Below are positions 19,314 to 26,599 of a stretch of DNA of 54,549 bases, in pieces. The stretch comes from Thermomicrobiales bacterium (GTDB lineage Bacteria > Chloroflexota > Chloroflexia > Thermomicrobiales > UBA6265), in contig JAUJOZ010000015.1 of assembly GCA_030447415.1 (NCBI GenBank), positions 58,428 through 112,976 of the forward strand, written 5' to 3'. The notes under the pieces are model-generated. The model worked only from the letters and a program-made list of their open reading frames with translations, searched no databases and was not told the origin of the DNA. The translations under genes and the position numbers were made by a program. Numbering within the stretch: position 1 is the stretch's first letter; each line of letters opens with the position of its first letter.

Positions 19314-19544
19314 ATGGACCAAGGACAGAGCCGGTACGGGGTAAGCAACCTGGAGTATGACCTGGTCACCACGCTCAGCAACCTCCTCGAAGGGTCAGAA
19401 GCCCTCGATAAGTACGCTCAGGATGCTGAGCAGGCCGGGGACCAGGAGTGCGCGACGATCTTCCGCACCCTGCGCGAGAACAACCGCGCCACCGCCCAGC
19501 AGGTGCGTAACGCCCTCGCCCGCCACGTCAGCGGCGGACAATAG
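19314..19544 (+). CDS. Small helical protein of unknown function
   Basis: 76 residues, acidic and predicted to be almost entirely alpha-helical, with heptad-like spacing through LVTTLSNLLEGSEALDKYAQDAE and a second helix containing FRTLRENNRATAQQVRNAL. It has no signal peptide, Cys or membrane segment. The ATG is preceded by a GGAGGGAGAGG ribosome site about eight bases away, which is strong support for a real gene despite its size. The second half looks like a helical hairpin that could dimerise. I do not recognise a characterised family. It has its own intergenic space upstream (234 bp) and is 174 bp ahead of the moaD-moaE fusion. Confidence 0.75.
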   Translation: MDQGQSRYGVSNLEYDLVTTLSNLLEGSEALDKYAQDAEQAGDQECATIFRTLRENNRATAQQVRNALARHVSGGQ

Positions 19545-19718
19545 GCGGTCGTCGAGCCCCTCGTTTCACGAGCCCCTGATGGCGCCCCGGTCGAGGTTCG
19601 ACCGGGGCGTCGGCGCGTCCGGCCGGAGCCGTGGCGGGTCGCGGTGTCCATGGTAGAGTCTGGCCACGCCGCCATTCTGGGTCATCCATCAGCGGCCCCC
19701 GGCCCGAGAAAGTCACCG

Positions 19719-20432
19719 ATGCAGGTCCACCTCCGGTACTTCGCCATCATCCGGGAAACTTTAGGGCGCGCCGAGGAGACGCGAGAGGTCCCGGCGGGCA
19801 CGACCGCTGGTGCCCTCTTCGACCTGCTGGCGACGGACGAGCCGCGTCTCGCTGGGATGAAGCGCGCGACGATGCTGATGGTTAATCAGGAGTACGTCCC
19901 GACCGGCCACCTGCTGGCCGAGGGTGACGAACTCGCCCTGATCCCGCCGGTCAGCGGCGGAGCGGAGACGTCCGCATCCCGCTTCCGAGTCACGGCGGAG
20001 CCGCTGGACCCGAGGCAGGTCGAGGCCGTCGTGGCCGATCCGGCCGCGGGCGCGATCGTCACCTTCACCGGGACGGTGCGCGACCACGCGCGCGGACGGG
20101 CCGTCATCGCGCTCGACTACGAGGCCTACGTCCCAGCGGCGGAGAAGATGCTGGCCCGGATCGGCGCCGAGATCGCGACGCGCTGGGGGATCCCTCACGT
20201 CGCGATCCACCACCGCACGGGGCGGCTTCCGGTCGGCGAGACCAGCGTCGTCATCGCCGTCGCTTCCGCCCACCGCGGCGAAGCGTTCGCTGCCTGCCAG
20301 TACGCCATCGAGCGCCTCAAGGAGATCGTCCCAATCTGGAAGAAGGAGTTCTACGCCGACGGCGTCGTCTGGGTCGGCAGCGAGGCCGACTACCAGCGCG
20401 AAACCGGCCGACGACCCGCGGTGACGCCGTAG
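19719..20432 (+). CDS. moaE: Fused molybdopterin synthase (MoaD-MoaE)
   Basis: Residues 1-81 are a MoaD ubiquitin-like sulfur carrier (VHLRYFAIIRETLG, then ALIPPVSGG). Residues about 90-237 are MoaE, the catalytic subunit that converts cyclic pyranopterin monophosphate to molybdopterin: GAIVTFTGTVRDHARGRAV, LDYEAYVPAAEKML, HHRTGRLPVGETSVVIAVASAHRGEAF, and the active-site lysines in LKEIVPIWKKEFYADG. MoaD must present a free C-terminal Gly-Gly as a thiocarboxylate, yet here Gly80-Gly81 is internal. In the known mycobacterial MoaX fusion the chain is cut after this pair. Cleavage is therefore expected here too (inference). The ATG has a GAGAAAG site. Length is 237 residues. Confidence 0.93.
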   Translation: MQVHLRYFAIIRETLGRAEETREVPAGTTAGALFDLLATDEPRLAGMKRATMLMVNQEYVPTGHLLAEGDELALIPPVSGGAETSASRFRVTAEPLDPRQVEAVVADPAAGAIVTFTGTVRDHARGRAVIALDYEAYVPAAEKMLARIGAEIATRWGIPHVAIHHRTGRLPVGETSVVIAVASAHRGEAFAACQYAIERLKEIVPIWKKEFYADGVVWVGSEADYQRETGRRPAVTP

Positions 20433-20693
20433 GCGCGCCTCACCCCGTTCGGGAGCGTTCCCGGTGTGGAGCGTTCCACCGGTGTCCACCCGGACCTCGA
20501 TGCCCTTGGCTTGGCCCAAATGGTCGACCGCGGACCGCTCCCCGACTCGTTACTGGTGCCCGAACTCGATACTCACGCGCATCAAGTCGCTTTGCGGGGG
20601 GCGCTCCGGAGGACTGGATTCCGGGCGCCGGGTCTGTCAATGGTCGCTCGCCACGCGTCCGATCTTTACCGGCGCGGCGGCCGTCCATCTAGC

Positions 20694-20722
20694 TTGCTAT
20701 TCTTGATAAAAAACTCTAGAAT
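20694..20722 (+). promoter_or_regulatory. Sigma-70-type promoter for cysK
   Basis: TTGCTA and TAGAAT are separated by exactly 17 bases in an AT-rich island that stands out from the GC-rich surroundings. The predicted start of transcription leaves a leader of about 50 bases before the cysK ATG. Confidence 0.7.
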
Positions 20723-20778
20723 CGTGGCGATCGTGATCGGCCGGCTTGCTCCCCGGCCCCCCCGAAAGGATTCCACCC

Positions 20779-21801
20779 ATGACTGACACCCTTGCCCGGC
20801 CCCAAGTGGGCCGGTCCGCCGACGGCCTCGTCCGCCGGGAACGCCCGGCAATCGCCGCCGACGCGACTGAACTGATCGGCAACACCCCGCTCGTTCGCCT
20901 CGACCGCTTCGCCGGCGGCCTGCCCGGCGCCGTCGTCGGCAAGCTGGAGTCGTTCAGCCCCGGCTTCTCGGTGAAGGACCGGATCGGCGTGGCGATGATC
21001 GACGACGCCGAACGGCGCGGCTTGATCACGCCCGGCGTCACCACCATCGTCGAGCCAACTAGCGGCAATACCGGGATCGCCCTCGCCTGGGTCGCCGCCG
21101 CGCGCGGCTACCGCCTGCTCTTGACGATGCCGGAAAGCATGAGCCTGGAGCGGCGGGTGCTGCTCCGCGGCTACGGCGCCGAGCTGGTCCTGACGCCGGC
21201 GGCCGAGGGAATGGCCGGCGCGGTAAGCCGCGCCGAGCGGATCGTGGCCGAGACGCCGGATGCCTGGATGCCGCAGCAGTTCAAGAACCCCGCTAACCCC
21301 GAGATTCATCGCCAGACAACCGCGGTTGAGCTCTGGCAGGACACCGATGGTGCCATCGACATCCTCGTCGGCGGCGTCGGCACCGGCGGCACCATCACGG
21401 GCGCCGGCCAGGTGCTCAAGGCCCTCAAGCCGGGGCTCCAGGTCGTCGCCGTCGAGCCGGCGGAGTCGCCGATCCTGGCCGGCGGGCAACCGGCGCCCCA
21501 CAAGATCCAGGGCATCGGCGCCAACTTCGTCCCGGACGTGCTCGACCCTGAGATCTACGACGAGATCGTCCACGTCGACAGCCAGACCGCCATGGCCGCC
21601 CAGCGAGAGCTGATGCGCACCGAGGGGCTGCTCAAGGGCATCTCCTGCGGCGCCGCCGCCCACGCCGCGCGTCAGATCGCGGCCCGTGAGGAGAACCGCG
21701 GCAAGCTGATCGTCGTCGTCCTTCCCGACACCGGCGAGCGCTACCTGAGCACTCCCGCCTTCGCCGATCTTCGTGAAGCCGCCGCGATGACCGCGGAGTA
21801 G
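20779..21801 (+). CDS. cysK: Cysteine synthase (O-acetylserine sulfhydrylase)
   Basis: This PLP-dependent beta-replacement enzyme makes L-cysteine from O-acetylserine and sulfide. The Schiff-base lysine is Lys66 in [10 protein letters not shown]. The substrate-binding loop is PTSGNTG (93-99), the phosphate-binding loop is [11 protein letters not shown], and the C-terminal [10 protein letters not shown] and [11 protein letters not shown] segments are present. The 340-residue length is normal for CysK/CysM. A 30-residue N-terminal extension rich in Arg and Ala precedes [13 protein letters not shown]. The ATG has a GAAAGGA site about 8 bases upstream. It is monocistronic, with a promoter at 20694-20722 and a terminator hairpin at 21842-21870. 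Cystathionine beta-synthase is less likely because no CBS-pair domain follows. Confidence 0.95.
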   Translation: MTDTLARPQVGRSADGLVRRERPAIAADATELIGNTPLVRLDRFAGGLPGAVVGKLESFSPGFSVKDRIGVAMIDDAERRGLITPGVTTIVEPTSGNTGIALAWVAAARGYRLLLTMPESMSLERRVLLRGYGAELVLTPAAEGMAGAVSRAERIVAETPDAWMPQQFKNPANPEIHRQTTAVELWQDTDGAIDILVGGVGTGGTITGAGQVLKALKPGLQVVAVEPAESPILAGGQPAPHKIQGIGANFVPDVLDPEIYDEIVHVDSQTAMAAQRELMRTEGLLKGISCGAAAHAARQIAAREENRGKLIVVVLPDTGERYLSTPAFADLREAAAMTAE

Positions 21802-21841
21802 CGAACCCCCGATGATCGACCGCCAGGAAGAGCGATGGCCC

Positions 21842-21870
21842 AAGCCGCCGGGTGTATATCCCGGCGGCTT
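21842..21870 (+). terminator. Terminator hairpin of cysK
   Basis: A perfect 11-bp stem (AAGCCGCCGGG with CCCGGCGGCTT) around a seven-base AT-rich loop, 40 bp after the cysK stop codon. Confidence 0.8.
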
Positions 21871-22005
21871 CATCGTCGTCCGAAAGCTGACCCCACTGTG
21901 CCCCCGCGTGCCAGCACGGCCACCCCCCTACCCCATACGCCTGTCACCAGACGGTGCGGCCGCCCTCGTCTGTCCGCCCACACGACGGAGGGCAAGGGCG
22001 GCGCC

Positions 22006-22287
22006 ATGCACGACCGATAGACGATTGGGGCGGGTCTCGGCGCCGGCGTCGTCGCCACGGCGCTGGCCATCGTACCGGCGATTAACGCGCTCGACGCGGT
22101 TCGTACCACCAGGATGGAGGCGCGGGCGGTCGCGTCCGGCGGCACTGAGACGGCGCGCATCGCGATGACGATGGGGATTTGCGACCTGGGTCTCGGCGGC
22201 CGCGACGACTCGACGGACCCGGCTGCCGTGGACATCCCATCCAACGTGGCCGATTGGCGGCCCGGCGAGAACGTATCTCAAAGGTGA
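22006..22287 (+). pseudogene. Short membrane-anchored ORF with an amber codon after four residues
   Basis: An ATG at 22006, preceded by a GGAGGGCAAGGG stretch, reads MHDR and then meets TAG at 22018-22020. The same frame then stays open for 88 codons with high GC at third positions. It encodes a hydrophobic start (IGAGLGAGVVATALAIVP) and a polar tail, ending at TGA 22285-22287. It looks like a small one-pass membrane protein whose fifth codon became a stop. I recognise no family. A chance open frame cannot be excluded. Confidence 0.4.
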
Positions 22288-22388
22288 TGGGGGTGACAAG
22301 CGTCGCCCACGCCCGGACATCGCGGCGCGCATGATCGACGCCGAATCGGCCGGGATCGGCCTCGGCGCCGCGTGCTCGCCTCGCCGTG

Positions 22389-23652
22389 TCACGACGAGTT
22401 CGAGCCGTCCGCGCCTGCGCCTGCCGGTCCCGGTGCGTGCCGGAGGGACCGCACCGGGGAGAGCAGGCGGACGAACCCGAGCTGCAGGCCGATCGCCCCG
22501 ATAAGCACCGCGGGGCGCAGGCCGACCGCGTCGGCTAACAGCCCGCCGAGTAGCGCCCCGACGGGCGCCGTTCCGAGCGCGATAGTGAGCATTGCGCCAT
22601 TGACCCGCCCAAGGAGCCAGTCGGGGGTGACCGCCTGGCGCAGGCTGAGCTGGTTGATGGCGGTCACCGGGCCCGCCAGGGTGGCGACGAGCTGCGACGC
22701 CACCAGCAGCCCCACCGTCACGGCCGGTGGGCCGCCCGCCAGCGGCAGGAGCAGGAAGCCCGCGTCGCTCACGCCCGCCCCCAAACGATGGCGCTGCCCA
22801 CCCCTAGCCGCCGGGCGACCCATCCCGCGGCGGCTGCGCCGACGGGGAACGCTGCGCTACCCACCCCGTAGACGAGACCAACGCCGGCCGGGGGGATGTC
22901 CAGCTCGCGCGTCAAGAAGAGGACGTAGGTCGCGCCGATCACGTTGTAGAACAGGTTGAAGAGGCACAACGACGTCGCCATGGCCGAGAGCACGGGGCCA
23001 CAGCACCGCGCGCAGCCCCTCGCGCGCCTCCGACCACAGCCCCGGCGGTCTCGTCCCGCGGTGGGGGCTGCTCCGGTGCCCGGATCGGGCGATGAGGCGC
23101 GGCGGAGGCGAGGAGCGCGTCCACCAGGATGGCAATGGGGGCGGTGAGCAGCTGGACCAGCACACCAGCCAGGCCGGGCCCAGCGATCAGCGCGCCGGAA
23201 CGGCTGACCTCGAGCTTGCTGTTGGCGTCCACCAGGTGCTCCCGTCGCACAAGCGTCGGCAGCAGCGGCGGGTGCACGACATCGAAGACCGTCGTCAGCA
23301 GGCCCGCGAGGAGCGCGACGATCCAGAGGTGCTCGATGCTCAGTCCAGTTGTCAGCGCGGCCAGGGAGACGGTCGCGAGGAGCAGCGCCCGCCCGAGGTC
23401 GGCACCGACGAGGATGGGCCGCCGCCGCGCGCGGTCCGCCCACACCCCCGCGACGGTGGCCGCCACGAGCACCGGAAGAGAGCCGGCCGCCGTCAGGACG
23501 CCCATCTCGGTGGCCGAGGCGTCGAGCGTCAGCGCGGCCGCGAGCGGGAGGGCGAGGACGGTGACCTGCGACCCGAGCAGCGACACCGTCTGACCCGCCC
23601 ACAGCTTGAGGAAGTCGCGGTTGCGCCAGGGGCCATCAGACTCGTGGGGCAT
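22389..23652 (-). pseudogene. Major facilitator superfamily transporter, broken by frameshifts
   Basis: Three frames must be joined to recover one MFS protein of about 410 residues. The N-terminal part from ATG 23652 has WRNRDFLKLWAGQTVSLLGSQVTVLALPLA and GVWADRARRRPILV, the typical loop 2-3 motif. The middle has LFNLFYNVIGATYVLFLTRELDIPP. The end has SLRQAVTPDWLLGRVNGAMLTIALGTAPVGALLGGLLAD, the sequence of the EntS/MFS_3 drug-exporter type. At least two, probably three, indels lie near 22.79, 23.03 and 23.10 kb. No single frame contains more than half of the 12 expected membrane helices, so the gene is inactive if the sequence is right. Confidence 0.8.
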
Positions 23653-23801
23653 CCGGGGACCGTCCTGGGCATGGTGGTGTGCCGTGCCGACCAAGTCGGG
23701 CACGGGTCGTCGTCACGCGGTCGCGCCGATAACGGCCGGAACCCATCCTTTCAGCTATCTCAGAACGTGCTAGAGACACCGGTCCTCGACGTTGCTGCTC
23801 C

Positions 23802-24110
23802 TCAGCCGATGACGGCATGGAGGTCCACCCAGCGCTGCCGGTAGGGCTCGGAGGATTGCACTGGCACGATGTCCAGGAACGACGGCTCGGCCCACCAGGC
23901 GTGCGGCCGCGGCTCGACGACGTCCGGCTCCGGCCGCGCTTGGACCGCCGCCACCAGCCCGGCGCACGCTTCGCCGGCGAGGGCCGGCACGTCGGCAAGG
24001 GGCAGGTTCCGGTGGAGCGCGTAGATCGCGGCATGTCGCCGGTCAAGGTCCAACGACGCCACGTCGCCTGGCGTCGCCGTGCCGACCTGATCTTCGTCCG
24101 TTGGCCCACA
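23802..24110 (-). pseudogene. C-terminal fragment of an unidentified gene, 5' end replaced by IS remnant
   Basis: About 85 codons with natural-looking codon use encode a soluble helical segment ending YRQRWVDLHAVIG. The frame runs upstream into the transposase remnant without a start codon of its own, so it looks like the tail of a gene cut by the insertion. I do not recognise the family. Confidence 0.35.
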
Positions 24111-24323
24111 CGCCTTCGGCCTGCCAGCGAAGGAGACGCCGATGGGCCGTCGGGTCATCGCCGAACTCCCGCGGCAGATCGGCCCACACACATCCGGTCC
24201 GCAACACGTACAAGATCGCTTCCGATGTCCGGCGATCGTCGGCACGGGGCCGCTCGGATCGGGCAGGCGGCGGCAAGAGCGGCCGAATTTTGCCCACTCG
24301 GCGTCGGGCAAAAGCTTCCTCAT
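24105..24323 (-). mobile_element. IS5-type transposase, N-terminal remnant
   Basis: Joined frames read MRKLLPDAEWAK, IRPLLPP, then ILYVLRTGCVWADLPREFGDDPTAHRRLLRWQAEGVW. This is the N-terminal helix-turn-helix half of an IS5-family transposase (DUF4096-like). A frame change near 24290 and loss of everything after the EGVW segment show decay. No catalytic residues remain. Confidence 0.7.
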
Positions 24324-24399
24324 GCCCGGACGCTAACACACAGCACGGGTCTTGAGACAGGATCTAAGGCACGAAGTCCGCGCCGAGATCCGCGCGCCA

Positions 24400-24856
24400 G
24401 GTCCATCAAGGCGACAGCCAGTTCAACTTCTCGCCCGGGGCCGTGGGCACGGTCGTGAACGCCTGAGCCGTGCGGCTCAACAAGCGGATAGCGATCGATC
24501 TCGACGTCAGCCTGGCAATGAGGAACGCGAGCTTGCGCTCGGCGGGCTCACCCTGGCGCGCTCGATGTCGAGGATGGGAGCGTGGTGGCCACCATCGACC
24601 GCACCGGTGCCAGAATCCACGACCTGCACGAGGATCGACGGCGGGATCGGCATGGCCCCGCGCCGACTTCCCGGCCGACGTCCCCGTCCGTGCCACCGTC
24701 GACGACGGCACCCTCGGCAGCGATGGCGCGACGAGTCTGCGGGCGAACGACGAGACCGACGTGAACGATGCCTACCGCACGAACCCGGTATCGCGGGTTC
24801 TCACCATCGAGGCAGGCATCGACGACGTCTTCCTGGCCGCTGTGCCGGCCGATTAG
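24400..24856 (+). pseudogene. Decayed gene resembling a DUF4097-type (toast-rack) beta-repeat protein
   Basis: Fragments in different frames spell a beta-repeat protein: LNKRIAIDLDVSLAMRNASLR, DVEDGSVVATIDRTGARIHDL, DFPADVPVRATVDDGTLGSDGATSLRA, and VSRVLTIEAGIDDVFLAA before the TAG at 24854. Short strands ending in V/I alternating with D/N/G turns are typical of putative-adhesin or toast-rack domains. At least two frame changes and a TGA near 24466 break it. The original start is not visible. Confidence 0.5.
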
Positions 24857-25088
24857 GGGACGGTCGCTCCGTCACTTAAGCCCGCACATCGATCACTGCA
24901 ACGGGGGAGCCGGCGATCGGGTCACCGGCCCTGCTGTCGTCCACAGCCCAGCATCGCGGACCGGGACGAGTGCCCCAGGCACTCCATGCGGGAACCGGGC
25001 GGCTGCCAAACACCCGGTCGCCGTGGGCCGGAGCGGGCCATCGTTCATCGATGGGCGGAGGCGCCGAGGACGATCCGCCCCCCAAACG

Positions 25089-25141
25089 TGACACTTCCGT
25101 GACATGCGAGCGGAATTCCGTTGACACGTGCCCGCTAATCT
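25089..25141 (+). promoter_or_regulatory. Pho-box-like operator of 11-bp-spaced TGACA repeats with a -10 element
   Basis: TGACA occurs at 25089, 25100 and 25122, that is at 0, 11 and 33 bp, exactly one helical turn per step with one slot degenerate. Nine bases after the last repeat lies TAATCT (25136-25141). Direct repeats with an 11-bp period ending about ten bases before a -10 are the layout of PhoB-type activated promoters (TGACA is the complement of TGTCA). The OmpR/PhoB-family regulator gene lies about 700 bp downstream and is the natural candidate to bind here (inference). Confidence 0.6.
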
Positions 25142-25179
25142 GAGGGCAGTCGAGACGAGGAACGCGAAAGGGGTCACCG

Positions 25180-25536
25180 ATGATCACCTCACTCCACCAC
25201 AGCACCATCGGTCACCCGCCGACGCGCGACACCCTGATCAACCAGCGAGCCTTCGGGTCCGCAGCCAGCCAGCGAAGGGGAATCTCGACCATGTATGCGC
25301 ACGACACGCCCTTGCAGTTGCAGTACGCCGAGGCCCGTCGCCAGCAGTGGCTGGTCGACGCCGCCCGAGACCAGCGCGGTGCGTTGGTCTCCCAGCAGAC
25401 GGTCTCCAAGGCCGCGTCCGTCCGGCGCTACGTCGGCGCCGCACTGATCCAGGCCGGCCAGCGCGTCCAGGGCGCTCGCCGCCCGGCCGTCGGTCACACC
25501 GCCGCCAGCACCGCCGTCCTGCAGACCGCTCGGTGA
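25180..25536 (+). CDS. Small basic protein of unknown function under the TGACA operator
   Basis: 118 residues from an ATG with an AAAGGGG ribosome site six bases upstream. The first 37 residues are polar and of no recognisable type. From Met38 onward the protein is mainly helical and Gln/Arg/Ala-rich (LQLQYAEARRQQWLVDAARDQRGALVSQQTVSKAASVRRYVGAALIQAGQRVQ), suggesting a nucleic-acid-binding or structural helix bundle. A start at 25291 (Met38) is also possible. No Cys, no signal peptide and no clear membrane helix are visible. It is the first gene after the 11-bp-repeat operator and is followed by a strong hairpin, so it is probably a single-gene transcript. I do not recognise the family. Confidence 0.6.
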   Translation: MITSLHHSTIGHPPTRDTLINQRAFGSAASQRRGISTMYAHDTPLQLQYAEARRQQWLVDAARDQRGALVSQQTVSKAASVRRYVGAALIQAGQRVQGARRPAVGHTAASTAVLQTAR

Positions 25537-25659
25537 CGCCAACCTTTCCATCCCTGTCCCAGCTCCGGCGGCGGCTTCTAGGGGAGGCCCCGCCAATGAC
25601 GGAGTACGCACCGCTGTCCCTCCCAGCGAGCCCCATCCCCTCCCACCTCCCTCCCTCCC

Positions 25660-25697
25660 GACGCGCGCCCGCCCTCAGCCAGGGTCCGGCGCGCGTC
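25660..25697. terminator. Hairpin between the small gene and the response regulator
   Basis: GACGCGCGCC pairs with GGCGCGCGTC, ten perfect base pairs, with a nested CCCT/AGGG stem in the loop. It lies 124 bp after the small gene's stop and separates it from the two-component operon. Confidence 0.6.
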
Positions 25698-25819
25698 GCT
25701 ATTGACGGCCGACAGGGACCTTGGTGATCCGCATCAACGCTTCTTGGCTTGGCACGAGCTCCACGTCGACCCCAGCCTCCGACGTCGACGTCGACCGTGC
25801 AGCGGAGCCGGAGACGGGG

Positions 25820-25834
25820 CATACTTCCCCCATG
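25820..25834 (+). promoter_or_regulatory. -10 element immediately before the regulator start (leaderless mRNA likely)
   Basis: CATACT (25820-25825) ends six bases before the ATG at 25832, and no purine-rich ribosome site fits between. Transcription would start at or next to the A of the ATG. Confidence 0.4.
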
Positions 25835-26590
25835 GCGCGCATCCTAGTGGTCGAAGACGAACGCGACCTGAACGAGCTCATCGCCCGTCAGCTCAGGCAG
25901 GAGGGGCATGACGTCGTCCAGGCCTACGATGGGCCCGACGGCCTCGTCGCCGTCAGCACGGCCCAGCCGGACCTCGTCATCCTCGACTGGATGCTCCCGG
26001 GCCTGGACGGCATCGCGGTCTGCCGCAAAATCCGCGAGCGCCACCTCGTGCCGGTCCTGATGCTCACCGCCCGGGGCGAGGAAGCCGACGTGATCCTCGG
26101 CTTAGAGGTCGGCGCCGACGACTATCTGACGAAGCCGTTTCGGATGCGGGAGCTGCTGGCGCGGGTGCGCGCCATGCTGCGACGGGAAGATCTGCACCGC
26201 GTGGCCGGTGGCACGCCAGCGCCCGCGCCGCCGGTGCCGGATGCCGATGCCATCCAGGCCGGACCGATCACCGTCAGTCCCGAGAGCCGGACCGCCACAG
26301 TCGATGGCGTGGAGCTGGAATTGACGCCCAAGGAGTTTGACCTCCTCGCCCTCTTCGCCCGCAACCCGGGGCGGGCCTTCAGCCGCGACTACCTGCTGGA
26401 GCGCATCTGGAGCAACGAGTACGAGGTGACGGACCGCACGGTCGACACGCATGTCCAGCGACTACGGAAGAAGCTGGGCGATGAGGCGGACTTGATCCGC
26501 ACGGTCTGGGGGATCGGCTACAAGTTCCAACCCGAATCTCCGTCCTCGACCCGGCCCGGTCCGGGCACCGCCACCCACTCCGGCGGGTAG
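25832..26590 (+). CDS. OmpR/PhoB-family response regulator
   Basis: 252 residues. The receiver domain has the acidic pair Glu8-Asp9, the phospho-acceptor Asp52 in LVILDWMLPG, a Thr in LMLTARG and the Lys of DDYLTKPFRM. After a Pro/Ala linker comes a winged-helix DNA-binding domain: LELTPKEFDLLALFARNPGRAFSRDYLLERIW and TVDTHVQRLRKKLG, ending GIGYKFQ. This subfamily binds tandem direct repeats with 10-11-bp spacing. The ATG at 25832 is chosen because it begins exactly at the family start (MARILVVEDE); the frame is open further upstream. The kinase gene begins 10 bp after the stop, so the pair is co-transcribed. The stimulus is not deducible from the sequence. Confidence 0.95.
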   Translation: MARILVVEDERDLNELIARQLRQEGHDVVQAYDGPDGLVAVSTAQPDLVILDWMLPGLDGIAVCRKIRERHLVPVLMLTARGEEADVILGLEVGADDYLTKPFRMRELLARVRAMLRREDLHRVAGGTPAPAPPVPDADAIQAGPITVSPESRTATVDGVELELTPKEFDLLALFARNPGRAFSRDYLLERIWSNEYEVTDRTVDTHVQRLRKKLGDEADLIRTVWGIGYKFQPESPSSTRPGPGTATHSGG

Positions 26591-26599
26591 GGCTGGTCG

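Noticed and set aside
15263..22020. Possible reassignment of UAG as a sense codon, suggested by in-frame TAGs at 8352, 15263 and 22018 and a damaged prfA
   Set aside because: TAG is the ordinary and most frequent terminator of intact genes here (lgt, kinase, rel, glucosidase, moeA, moaD-moaE, cysK, regulator, kinase, pheA, prkA). Long conserved genes contain no internal TAG. The three cases are in decayed or duplicated genes.
22769..23602. 277-codon open frame on the minus strand as a separate gene
   Set aside because: Only its C-terminal third is real sequence, the middle of the frameshifted MFS transporter; the rest is a shadow frame.
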